From Bolinopsis microptera (lineage: Eukaryota; Ctenophora; Tentaculata; Lobata; Bolinopsidae): DNA of 60,000 nt. The translations under genes and the position numbers were made by a program. A model generated the notes under the pieces. It was not told where the DNA came from. It searched no databases and was given only the letters and a program-made list of their open reading frames with translations. Of the stretch, positions 46,228 through 58,560 are shown in pieces. The stretch lies in contig NC_087084.1 in the NCBI RefSeq assembly GCF_026151205.1, positions 5,637,538-5,697,537 on the forward strand. Direction: 5' to 3'. Numbering within the stretch: position 1 is the stretch's first letter; each line of letters begins with the position of its first letter.

Positions 46228-47532
46228 ATGTATAAGTAGATCTTTACAGTTCTATCATATATTTCTACAGTTGTATCACATATTTCTACAGTTCTACCAC
46301 ATATTTCTACAGTTCTACCACATATTTCTACAGCTCTACCACATATTTCTACAGTTCTACCACATATTTCTACAGTTCTACCACATATTTCTACAGTTCT
46401 ACCATATATTTCTACCACATATTTCTACAGTTCTACTACATATTTCTACAGTTCTATCACACATTTCTACAGTTCTACCACATATTTCTACACTTCTATC
46501 ACACATTTCTATAATTCTACCACATATTTCTACAGTTCTACCACCTATTTCTACAGTTCTATCACACATTTCTACAGTTCTTTCACACATTTCTATAGTT
46601 CTACTACATATTTCTACAGTTCTACCACATATTTCTACCACATATTTCTACAGTTCTACCACATATTTCTACAGTTCTACCACATATTTCTACAGTTCTA
46701 CCACATATTTCTACAGTTGTATCATATATTTCTACAGTTCTACTACATATTTCTACAGTTCTACCATATATTTCTACAGTTCTACCACATATTTCTACAG
46801 TTCTATCACACATTTCTACAGTTCTACCACATATTTCTACAGTTCTACTACATATTTCTACAGTTCTACCACATATTTCTACAGTTATACCACATATTTC
46901 TACAGTTCTACCACATATTTCTACAGTTCTACCACATATTTCTACAGTTCTACCACATATTTCTACAGTTCTATCACACATTTCTACAGTTCTACCACAT
47001 ATTTCTACAGTTCTACTACATATTTCTACAGTTCTACCACATATTTCTACAGTTCTAACATATATTTCCACAGTTCTATCACATATTTCTATAGTTCTAC
47101 CACATATCTCTACAGTTCTACCATATATTTCTACAGTTCTACCACACATTTCTACAGTTCTATCACACATTTCTACAGTTCTACCACATATTTCTACAGA
47201 TCTACCACATATTTCTATAGTTCTACCACATATTTGTACAGTTCTACCACATATTTATACAGTTCTATCACACATTTCTACAGTTCTACCACATATTTCT
47301 ACAGTTCTACCATATATTTCTACAGTTCTACCACATATTTCTACAGTTCTACCACATATTTATACAGTTCTATCACACATTTCTACAGTTCTACCACATA
47401 TTTCTACAGTTCTGTCACATACTTCTACAGTTCTACCACATATTTCTACAGTTCTACCACATATTTCTACAGTTCTATCACACATTTCTACAGTTCTACC
47501 ACATATTTCTACAGTTCTACCACATATTTCTA
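46228..47532. repeat. 21 bp minisatellite, about 60 copies
   Basis: The unit contains CTACCACATATTTCTACAG. Variants (TATCACACAT, ACTACATAT, ATATATAT) are intermixed. Two 15-base partial units near 46416 and 46632 shift the register. Because 21 is a multiple of three, a plus-strand frame of over 400 codons stays open as a heptapeptide repeat (YHIFLQF, later YSSTTYF), but it has no ATG near the start, no splice context and no conserved ends. Confidence 0.95.
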
Positions 47533-49500
47533 ACACTCAATTTGTGCGATCTACCGTGCATATTTTCAACCTTAGGGCCAGGGGTTGTTAACAATTTTTA
47601 GCTAATTTTTAAAATTACACTAACGCAATCAAGGACAAAAGAATTAATCGCGGCAAAAATATCGAAAATCGCAGAAATTTCCACGGTTCTTCAAGTGAGC
47701 ACGTGGTTCTGAAACAACAGGGCATATTATCATTACGGTTATCGGACAGAATGAGGTTTAAATCACTTAACATCTTTAATTCTATCGAGTGGTGGCAAAA
47801 TTTTGCAGCTCAGTGGCTTTTTGTGGGCGACTTAGAGGTGGCGGCATGTTGCCAACATTGTGGCATGCTTTGTATAAGTTTTTCACAATCACTATGTTCA
47901 TAGAAATATTTCCTTTGCCCTCATGCGTTTTTGTCCATATTGTGTTCGCAAAGGTATGTTGTTAAGTTATATTAATAATATAGATTAATTGTCTTAACAA
48001 TTGGTCGATGTTCTCATTGTCCCAAATCTCACTTAACAGATTAACTGCTAACTAACCTTGTGCCTAACACATTTGACATCACATACGTATTATGTTATTT
48101 GCTCATCTTTGCCTTTCCCTATAGATTTACGCAATCATTCAGAAACCCCCTCCCTCCCCCCAACAATTAATTAATACGTGGACAACCCCCTTATAATTTA
48201 ACTATGCACTACAGTCGAGTACTCTCATCAGTGATATTTAGTTTTATTAATCATATTATAAATTATATTATAAAATGTCGACATTGCGCTGATTACTAAA
48301 CACTAAACCAGAACAACATCATCCACAAGCTGCTAAACCCAACATGTTAATATAAGTGCTTCTACCTATATTTACCTGGAGATCTTGGGCGTAAATGTCC
48401 ATGAACACATGCCGCTTGGAGTAATATCTTTATTAGATTTATAATTTTATCTTTGACAGATTTTAGTTTTATGGTTATGCAATTGGACCACCTTGGTTGA
48501 CCCGGTTATAGCTCTTCGATAACGCATAACGCATAACCCATTAAAATGTTGAATAAGGCATTCACGGCCATCGTGCTCTCTGTAATCACAGTCGTTCCCT
48601 TAATCGTTTGTTAACGGTAACAAATGCCTTGGCTCCTTCATATAGAATAGCATAAAATCACAATTTCCATCCCAATAGTCCTCGAAAACTCATTTCTCGA
48701 GAAAGAACACTACTCGTACAATCTGCAGACTCGTTAATATTATTTAATAACTCCTATTGTAATGTAAAATTATTGTTATGTTGACAAAAGTAAGCTCCGT
48801 TATAAATAACTGACTTGATTAATAGATGATGTTTCTGGTGGGGAGGTGAAGCATGTTTTTTGTCATGTGACAGTGATAAACCAATCAGCTTTCGCTATTG
48901 ACCAATCAAGCGCCAGAAGCACTATATCATGTGTCAGAAAAATATGCCTCACCTCCCAACCAGAATCCAGATATCTTTTTGTAAAATGAAATGTCCATCC
49001 CACCCCAAATATAACCTATTTCTTGTCTTTACAAGCATCAACTCACCGTGCCACCAATGCTAATAAATCAACTTATATTACAACTGCATGTCACCCATTA
49101 AATATCTGACCACAACGTAAAATCTCCCCCAAAATACCAATTTCTATACAAGTACTACGTACTGCAATTTATTTAATATTTCTCTACTATCCAAAACACT
49201 ATAACACCCGGCTCAGTCACACAAATGCCTTGCTCGAGTACTCATTAATAGTTCTTATGGTAATGTAAAATAGCTCCCGTCAGCCATTGAGTAACCATTT
49301 CACAGAAAACATATTTTAATCAAGGCAGCTCCCAATGGGAACCAATCTTCGACAGCCCCCTAATAAAGGTATCGTTAAAATAAAGAGGGGTGCTGCGCGG
49401 TATAGTGAAGGATGAAGCGTCATCCAATATCAATGATGAATGAGAGTTGAGTAGTCGTTGTTGGCTGAGCTGATTGCATTGGTATGGTGTGTTGGTTCGT
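47533..49500. other. Non-coding stretch, no gene seen
   Basis: AT-rich DNA, including the foldback element at 48833-48965. No convincing exon. Confidence 0.6.
48833..48965. mobile_element. 133 bp foldback MITE carrying two CCAAT boxes
   Basis: The left arm TTCTGGTGGGGAGGTGAAGC pairs with the right arm, whose reverse complement begins TTCTGGTTGGGAGGTGAGGC. The arms stay similar for about 45 bp (CATGT / ATGACA blocks). The centre holds ACCAATCAG and ACCAATCAA about 20 bp apart. Confidence 0.8.
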
Positions 49501-49576
49501 GGTCACGTGGACATGTTGAATTGGTCACGTGGGCATGTTGAATTGGTCACGTGGGCATGTTGAATTGGTCACGTGG
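49501..49576. repeat. 22 bp tandem repeat with CACGTG in each unit
   Basis: Four copies starting at 49501, 49523, 49545 and 49567, each with GGTCACGTGG and most with CATGTTGAATT. It gives four evenly spaced E-boxes. Confidence 0.9.
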
Positions 49577-50117
49577 ACATATGTTGGTTGGTAGTGGGGT
49601 TTGTTATGTTTTAGTGGAGATTGGGGTGTTGTTGCAGCTTTACAGCTTTTGTGTTGGTGGTATTCGTGGAAGAAAAGGTGGTATGGTGTTGATTGAGTTT
49701 TTATAGTGGTGGTTTGTGGAATGTGGTGGTTTGTGGTGATTTGTAGAGCTTCGTAAGTTTTTAATGGAGATGAGTTTTGGCGGGTTTTTGGTTCGATCAT
49801 GTTTATTTTTTGTTAGCGAGGGAGAAAGAGTGATGTCGATTGAGTTGTGTGTCCTCGAGGAATGTTGCTGTGGTTTACTTAGATAATCTAAACTTTAGAT
49901 GGCTCAATGACATTACATAATAATGATTTGTCGCTACGAGAAAACGGGCTTTTCCCCGACACGTTTCACCGGCCCTCACACTAAGACAAATAAATTTAGA
50001 CGTTTGGTTTTTGTCTGAAGAGCAACAGCAAGATTAATTTAACTGGATTTATAAATTTACACATTGCTTAAGGTTTGGATTTAATTTTTAAAGTGAACGA
50101 GAGTTAATTCCGAGAAT

Positions 50118-50250
50118 ATGTCAAAAAGGCTCAGTGCCAGGGAAAAACTTAAGTTGATTACTGAAATTCAAAGGGGTTAAAGGTTTTAGCACTTAATCAA
50201 TTAAAATGAGAGGTGTACCTGGTACAACCTATTTTCATTTATTTAAGTAA
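50118..50250 (+). pseudogene. Probable pogo/Tigger (CENP-B-type) HTH relic
   Basis: From ATG at 50118 the frame reads SKRLSAREKLKLITEIQRG, which resembles the first helices of the CENP-B/pogo N-terminal DNA-binding domain (K-R-x-L-x-x-x-E-K-L-x-x-I-x-E-I-x-x-G). After one base shift come KVLALNQ and later VPGTTYFHLF, which fits the recognition helix. Stops and frameshifts break it. No further transposase was found. Confidence 0.4.
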
Positions 50251-51051
50251 TCTCACGTTTTTACCCAAATTCGATTTTAAGTTCAAAGAATAAAAAGTTT
50301 CGCAAGAACATCAAAATACATGCAGTATAATCTAATGAGGGGGGTCTTTATCTTTAGAAATATTTTATGAAAGATTCCGCTCGTTTTTGCATTAGGTCAT
50401 GTATTACTTATTAGATTGAACCAATTTTTATCTGCTAAATAAATTTGACAGCCTTTGTTGTTTTAAAAATTTGTTACTTTTACTGACCTCGACGTTTTAA
50501 ACATCCAAATCTGATTATCATCATTTTATCGATTATAATAACAAATTTAGCCATGTAATCTTGGCGTTAATTCGCAAAGTATTTTAAATTATCTGCGTCG
50601 AGCCTGCTTAACGTCCACAAATAATTCTGATTTTTACCTCAAACCTTTTGTCATGACTCCTTGTTGAAATCATTGAATTCTCTAAAATTATTCAAAAATT
50701 AAATGCTATCGCCAAATAATTATCGGCTGGACGGCTATAGCTACCACGTGATTTAGTATCCACACCTGGCTTTTTTTCTCAAATCGAATTATCTAAGTTT
50801 TTATAATATCGTACCCTCCGAAAAATTTGTTTTAAATTGCAGTTAAATGTCGGGCTTGACTACTGGCTGGTGATTAGTCTGATTGTAGTTTTGGATTGTT
50901 ATCGAGTTCAAACGTTATAATTTACAAGATCATTTGTAAATTTAACTCGATCGAATTTCGGTATTAGGTTTTTAATCATTGAGATTTCTCGGAGAGATGT
51001 ACTATATTTTAAGATTTGTATACAATACTTAATTGTTGCTGATCCGGAATT

Positions 51052-51330
51052 ATGACCGACAGCATAGCCGACATAATGATAGATCCACCAGGTGTGCCCT
51101 CTCCCTTGGCCGCCCTTACGTTATTTGTCTCCAGTTTTTTGGAGTTCAAATCCAATTTTCTTTCTCAAGTTATTAGTCTTGGCGCGCGAGAGTTTGATTT
51201 AATGAAAAGCAATTTAGATCTGGTCTGGACGTTAAGTATTTGGTTTTCAGCTTTATTCGAACTAGCCTTTGCAGCTGCATGTTCTACTACTACTACTACT
51301 CATTATTATAATACTGAGATTATTTTTTAA
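51052..51330 (+). CDS. Hypothetical 92 aa ORF or first exon
   Basis: ATG opens a frame reading MTDSIADIMIDPPG, followed by hydrophobic and mixed sequence. A donor-like CACCAG|GTGTGC lies 39 bases in, so only the first ~13 codons might be a true exon. No family was recognised. It may be a chance ORF. Confidence 0.15.
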   Translation: MTDSIADIMIDPPGVPSPLAALTLFVSSFLEFKSNFLSQVISLGAREFDLMKSNLDLVWTLSIWFSALFELAFAAACSTTTTTHYYNTEIIF

Positions 51331-52302
51331 ATTTCCCTGCTAATCGAGATTTATTCGCAGTTCACCAGCTGCTAATGGTAGATTGTGATATTTTTTTGGA
51401 GGGTGCCAGTGCGGTAATGGTTTGTCAGTTATACCAGTTACAGAATCAAATAGGTCGTTAAAGGTTGATCACAGGGAACTGTATAACTATAACATTTTAT
51501 TATTTCAGTTTAGGATTGTTATTTGTTATCATGTTATTGTTTTCTATAATGCTGTTATTGGCAGAATGAACTTGCTTTCTGTTTCCGGTTTTTGTTTGTG
51601 GCATGGGGCGTGGGCACAGGATACTTTTATTTTATTAAAGGCTTGTCATTCGATGTTAACTATTTTATGTTGGTTGCAAAATTAAAGATTTCAATTGAAA
51701 AATTAAATTTACTATCGCAATTTATATTCACATTTTAAAACATTTTTCTGCCGTATTAATTCCCATATCTTTCGTGACAGAGTTTAAGTTGAATAATTGC
51801 CTGAAACGGAATGATTCTTAAAGTCATCCCACCCACACTCTGTTGTCAGTGTGGAGCGGGCAGTGAATTTTAGACAGCCATTTTATAATCATTAAAGATA
51901 TTTGATTTTATATTTACCCTGTTTTTCAATAAACCGCAATACACCCCGAGCTTCTGCTTACCATGACAAATTAGCATTTAATCACGGACAGTTTCTCGAC
52001 AAATTCCCGAGATTGATCACGTGTACCCCTGCAATATCTCCGCGAACCACCCTTTACAATAAACTAATACTCCAATTTATAATAATACTCAATAATCTAT
52101 AACGGTTACTTTAATAACCTCGTTATTAGTTCTCTTCTCACAATAACAACTTTAAGTTAACAAGTGTTTTGCAGCAAACTCACTGGGCCGTTAAGCAGTA
52201 ATAAGGTCCCCCTTTTGTGTGCTCCAGAAATATTGACCACAACGTGTTAATCCTTAGTCTGTGTATCTTGTATCAACAAACTGTTATTCTGTACTTGGTG
52301 AG

Positions 52303-52575
52303 CACGTGAACATGTTATTTAACTGACCAATGGGAGAAGAGTATTTATGTCACGTGGGGTTAACATCAGCCAATCACCGTGCGTAAGCCGTGCTGCGCGT
52401 GCGTGATCATGGTTACCATGGTGATGAACAATGCGCCGTACCTTGGTAACTGATTCCCCGCACAATGATCATCTGCTACTTCTACCGTGATTTAACCTAC
52501 TGTGACTGGCCCGCGTTACCCCACGTGACACAAATACTTCCCACTCATTGGCTGGTAATAGGATTTGGTCACGTG
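52303..52575. promoter_or_regulatory. Cluster of CACGTG and CCAAT boxes
   Basis: CACGTG occurs at about 52303, 52350, 52521 and 52570, with CCAAT at about 52326 and 52369 and ATTGG at 52545. There is also a GC-richer core (GCGTAAGCCGTGCTGCGCGTGC at about 52380-52402). E-box plus NF-Y-type sites in 270 bp suggest a promoter or enhancer; no flanking exon was found. Confidence 0.4.
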
Positions 52576-55194
52576 CTCTCAAACCGGTGTTCGGGAGATG
52601 AAGGGGGGATGATAAGCGCGATATAATGAGACTTAGAGCCTAACTGATTTCACTAAAACTGTAATATTGACGAACAAAGGGACCCAATACGCACATAGGT
52701 AGCTAATCATCATTATGTTTGATGAAGGAGCCCAATTATATCTCCTGCAGCTGGGGGAGCTGAGATTGCAGAATTGAGTTGACAGTTGAGCTGTTATCTT
52801 TTATTATCGAGGATATAGTTGGAGATTTTACACAATTGACGAGTTAGTTATTTGTTAGTTATTTGTTAATACTTAATGCAGTCTGTTCTGATGATTAGAA
52901 CTGTGATTTGGTTAGCGCTGTCAAAATTGTTCGGGGGCTGTTAATAATGTCTATCATGACGGCACCTGCTGGAACCTTCTATTACTGGAACTTTCTATTA
53001 TTATTTAAGTGAAGTATTGTTGTTATTTGATGTTACGTATTGTTAATAAACATTACACACCGTCTGGCTGTATTGCATAATACTAATAGAGGTTATTTGG
53101 TTATTATCAAACTGTAGTTATCAGGAAAAATTGTAGAAATGACATCTTCATTATTAATATTCATACGATCATATTAGTCATTATTTAGTCATTAAACCAG
53201 TTGTCTCGTTGAAGTGAGTGCCGTATCTTTATCTTGGTTGTGGGTATGCACCTGAAATTATATGGTTAACTGATCGGTCAAGAAAATTGTCTGAACTTCC
53301 TTTCAATGATTATAACTAATCTTATTTTAAATGCCCAATATACAGACTGCAGCGACGGATATTACGACTAAAAAAATATCTTATCCGATTTTCAGAGTAC
53401 TATTTAATTGTTCATCAAGTTTAACTCGATGGACGGTTTTACATTATTGTTTGTCTATAAATAACTCGCTTGTAATGATTTGATCCGAGTTACGTTATTA
53501 CATCAAATTTGTGCGTTACTTAAGCGATATTTAAATTTCATGTAATACTAATATTAATAAGTAATAAGGTGTAGTGGAATTCTTAATAACAAAATCTATT
53601 TATAATTTCATTTTTTCAACGTTACAACGAGTACCGCAGCTTTTATTTGAACCGGGGATAACGGAATAGTTGGCAACAGTTTAGTGTTTTGCTTTCTACG
53701 TAACTGGGAAATGCTCTTATTCTTGTGAATCTCTTTATCCTTCACCTGGAGACTCCAGGCTTAAGTGTTCATAAAAATATAGCGGAGTAACAGGCTCAGC
53801 ACCGCCCAGTAATATATTTTTATCTAAGCTTGTGGTTGGACAAACCATATTAAGATCTGATGCTTGATTTTTCAGAAATCATTCCTGATAATCAGAGAAC
53901 TTTTATGATTCTAAGAATATTTTTTGTTGCATATTTTATGCCTATCTTTTATCTATAGGTTATAATTAAATATTATTGTCGACGGATAATGCGAGCAGAT
54001 ACATAATTGCTGGTCAGATCATTTCAAGTTATCAAGTACTTCTCTTCGAGCCTGCATGTTATCAGCTTTATAATGAGCGTTAAACTTTTGTTTGATTATA
54101 ATAAATCGTGTTTTGCAGCGATTCAAGTTATCTATAGGTTTAGAGATAGATATATTGGTTTCGAGATAGAGTATCATTGATTTTATCCAGAGTACTTACT
54201 TAATACTTATGCTTTATGAATTACCCACTTTTTACAATGTACGTGGTAAAAAAAGCAACCTGTACGCATGTGGGGCATGAAAAGTAAATTTTGGCACATA
54301 GCCTGACTTAAGATGAAGGTGTCACGTTAAATTTGCACGTGTTTAGTCTGAAAACAACGTGTTCGGCACGTGTTTAGTCTCCGCCAGCACGTACTGCTCT
54401 GATAGATAAGGTTGGGAGGAACGTAGTACTTAGTAGTGGATTTGGTTCAGCTGTTTTATATTTTATCACTTACAATTATTTTCATGATTTGTTAAATTTT
54501 CTCTGAAATAATTGATTGCTTGGTCGTGCTGTGGAGTTTTCAGATAGAATTGGTGTCTAAGGCTAAGGCCACTAAAAATAACAGTTTTTAGGCGAACTTG
54601 ACGGCAGTAAATTAGGGTAGTTACTAGGTATTTAGGGTGGAATTTCTCAATCCTAAGGTCCGAATTCATGTTAACATATAATAAAATTATATCCTCCAGC
54701 GGGCACAAGCGCAGCCCGCTAGTTAAAAGGCCTGATATTTCTCAGCCCGCTATTACCGCCCGCTGATATAGCCCGCATGAAATTTGACCAGTAGCGATAT
54801 AGCCCCGAGACAGGATCATAGGAGTTTCACTTTAATTTTGTGCCCTGTATAAGGGCCGATGTATTATTGATCCACACTATACACTTTAATAATTCTCACG
54901 GCAATATAGTCGCTTTAAGCTCACATCCGATCCCCTATATCACGCAGTCGGCACACGTGGGCGCATGATCATGATTGGCTCATATTGAACACGTGACATA
55001 CTGTTACTATGGTTACAAAATTCGTGGCGACTTGAAGTCTGAGCCTTTAATCTCTATTCTCTAATTGTTATGAGTTTACCATTTCTATGTAAATTGCTCA
55101 CTATTCCAGTTGATAAACCTTGAAATTTTAAGCCGAAATTTTACGTGTAATTCTATTGTGTTCCCAAAAGATATTTTACCCTGTTTTTGTTTTG

Positions 55195-55253
55195 AAAGTG
55201 AAACTGCTGCCATTAAAATGTCTGTTTTAAAGTTTTAATGGCAGTTTCACTTT
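55195..55253. other. Hairpin with ISRE-like arms
   Basis: AAAGTGAAACTGCTGCCATT and its continuation AAAA pair with the downstream arm TTTTAATGGCAGTTTCACTT; only a 3-base CTG bulge breaks the match. The loop is about 14 bases. The left arm with its preceding G gives GAAAGTGAAACT, an exact match to the interferon-stimulated response element GAAANNGAAACT. The other arm repeats it in inverse orientation. Confidence 0.7.
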
Positions 55254-58216
55254 GAATTTTATCTTTAATTCTCATATTCAATGTCCATGATCAGACTGTG
55301 CTCTCGAGCTCTCTGGGTTGCTCCTTTTGATGGTAAAACCTGTAAGCTAAATTATTTTTCTTATATTCAGGCCGTTGTACTTGTAAATATATCTGATTTA
55401 ATCCTAGAGCAGGGTTGCAGTGATATGCCCTATTACCCTACCACCACCTCCTACATATCCAGTTACGTTACCTATCACCACAACAATGATCTTTAGTTAC
55501 CTCACTAATCAGTATCCAGACTAACGAAGTAAAAATTAAAGTTTTTTTTTTTCAATCGCTGACAAGAGGAATTTAGTTTTAGACGACTAATGTGTTTCAG
55601 GGGCTATTCTAATTTGTTTCCCTGGCATTCACCGATTATTTTACGCCCTTTTAATCTTCATGAGACGTGTTTAAGCGTTGTTGCGATCGTAATTTGTGTT
55701 TTTCTCCTTCTGTTTTGTCTGAGTTGTATGGTTTATTTTCTGGTTCTCCTCAGTGTTTTACCGGTTATAAACTCTCATCTAAGTTACCAAAAGTATGAAG
55801 TATCGAGTCGGGCAGTTTTGTTCAGGCACTTGAAATCTTTAACGTAGCTGGAATCTATTGATCGTTTAATAATTCCCTGTATACGAGTCTCTCTTGATCA
55901 AGATCGGGCCAATTACATCTCAACCAATTTTCTCCTTAACAAGGACTAAACCCACACCCGATCATTAAAAACACGGATTTCCCCGCCAACAAAGAAACCC
56001 ATCCTCAGCCATTGAACAACTCATCTTCCATCCCATTTCCAACTCATGATGCCTGGCTCCCTTAATGACACCCCTCTCCTCCTTCTCTCTGTAAAATTGT
56101 AAATATATAAACCATACAGGGAACATGTTTATGATTAGGTTGTGGTCTACTCTTGCTAGAACAATAAAACTTGATTCTTAGCCCCCCGTGAAAATCACTA
56201 TTCCTCTCTCACCCAGAATCATTCGCCATCCTCAAAGATCTGTTGGCTCAGATAATTGACAGAGAGGGAGTAGATGCTCTCTCTTTTACGCGTCTAAAAG
56301 AGAAGAAGGCTAAGTGTGTGCAATAAATACCATCTACTCTCATCATGAGAGATGAGTTAAAACCTTAGGGTTTTATTTTAGGGCGCATTATGGTGAGATA
56401 ATCATGGGGTAGAGTGAGAGAGAGCTGCTTCTCCGCAAAGTTATTTCCACGTTTTACAAGTTGCGGAGATTGTTAGTGTTTGTCTGGCGACTTACAATGG
56501 ACTCGGGGTATTGTGCTCCTTTATCAACTAAGATAATGACATCGAGAGAAGCGATCGCACGACGGGACAAGGATCTCTTAAAATGGGTACTCAATTGTCT
56601 GAAGCTGTGAGTTATAAGTGTGGTGACAAAAATCCCGGCCTCATTACTGTGGCTGATTTTCGGGCAGGGGATGAGAAGGGTCTGTTTTTCCTTCCCTCTG
56701 CTCCTGAGTGCTCCTTGGTTTTCCATTGTACCGGCTTATCGGAGTAGACGCTAGGAGTAGCCTACTTGCCAGGAGGCTAGTAGGCTGCTACTATGTAGCC
56801 ATCTTTTATCCAAGTAAATAAATGTGTTTTTTCTAAGTTGTTTGTGGTAAAAGTTGTTTATGGCCATCATCGCATGAAAATAGAATATAGATTGTTGAAT
56901 TTATTCGGTTTTTAAATAAATTAATATTCTCCGGAAAGCAATCATTTGCAAATGTGAGCGTCAGCGCCCCACGTTCAAAGATTCAAAATTCTATTAATGA
57001 AAATTAATTCATTTTTGCATATTATTTGGGCCAAGGCTAAAAATGAATTCACTTTACTGTTTACTCACTCTTCCGACTCATAACGTGATTTTCTAGAATT
57101 AAGCGATGATTTAATGTCAAAGCAATAATTTATTTGATTTGATTTCACTATCTTTACCCCCAGAAAAAGGCATAAATGTCAGAATGGATTATGTTACTAA
57201 CTCAATCGACGGAAACAAAATTACTTAAAAAACTGACACTGCTTAATTCTTATGAGATTGTAAATGCTTGTAAAATTATTAAAACACGTCCGTTGCAGGA
57301 TTCCGTGCTAAAATTCTAACCTTATCTTACTCTAAAATGTGTAGATCGGATGTCCCAATTTGCAGCTGTTACCCTAGCTTGATCCCTGATAACTCGTTAC
57401 ATACCCACAACAACGAATAAGTCGCGACAATAGCACCGCCATGATTATCAAGACAACAACTCAGCCATACCAAACTTATTAGTCACAATCCCCCACCATC
57501 ATCATCTCCACCATCATCTCCCAGTTTCTTATTATCGAATTAGGCATTCCCTATGGCTAGATTGTAACATATTATTCCTTGAAATTGCAATTATAGTAGT
57601 TTGATTCCGGCCATTTTCATTCGGTTATCCTCGCCTGTTCGATTGAATTATCTCATAATCATTATGATGCTGCGCCTCACAGAAAAGCGCTTTTTATATG
57701 GTTAAATCAGGTTAAAATTATTTAATATTTATTATCGACCGTCGTCGTTTCCCGCGACTCTGATCTTCATGCTCGGGTGGTTCCTTTCTTTCGGTTGCTT
57801 TCCGTTATTATGTGGCTGGTTCAGGTTTCAACGGGGGAATACCTGAGTAATACCTGAGTAATACCTGAGTTATGCCTACACCGGTGCTGGGGTTACAAAA
57901 GGGTAGCTGGTCATGTTTGTTGGGCATCAGAGTTGGGAGGAGATTTTATAATGGCATGTCGATTTCGTCAATCTGCGAAAACGGTTACCTGCATCTGTAG
58001 CAGATTTATAATTGAGTGCATTATGATTGCCTTTTGGTGTATTTGATTTTGCGAAAGTTGAAAGCTTCTGATCTGATGAAGGTGATATTTTTTGGTGCTA
58101 TTCCAAAATTTTGAGTTAACAACTTAGACATTTTCTATGCTATAGTTTTGATTAGAATCATCTCCCAGTTTTGATTAATGTGATATGAGGTGGGTAGCGT
58201 GGTGAATTTCCTGCAC

Positions 58217-58560
58217 CACGTGACCTCTTACCCACGTGACCACAGCGCTCCCAATGTGATTGGTTTAGATTCCGCACGTGACCGAGTTTTATTTCATCCA
58301 ATTGGTCATCGGACCCTCAGACCTGAAAACGATTGGTCGCTCGTTTGAGAGACTTAATAAAATTAGTGGGGCCAGTTCGTATGTTCAAATAAATTGGATG
58401 ACTTTCAAACTAATTAATTAGTTCTATTATTTACAATATGGTATATTAGATTATATGTCGTTATCATTAGCTAGGACGGTGCCTCTCCTGTTAGCCGATA
58501 TTCTCCCCTCTGATTGGTCCAAACAAGTCACGTGAGCGAAATCCAACCCGGTGATTGGTC
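58217..58560. promoter_or_regulatory. Cluster of CACGTG and CCAAT/ATTGG boxes
   Basis: CACGTG at 58217, 58233, 58275 and 58529; CCAAT or ATTGG at about 58251, 58258, 58299, 58332, 58512 and 58553. Sites alternate over 340 bp. The layout recalls NF-Y plus bHLH-ZIP promoters. No gene start was seen within the window next to it. Confidence 0.4.

Noticed and set aside
46271-47533. 420-codon frame
   Set aside because: Pure 21 bp minisatellite; it opens with TTG rather than ATG and has no unique coding sequence.
55590-55847. 85 aa ORF with a hydrophobic stretch
   Set aside because: The hydrophobicity follows from T-rich DNA; no homology or gene context.
56454-56726. 90 aa minus-strand ORF
   Set aside because: Starts with ATG, but no recognisable domain, signal or splice context; likely chance.
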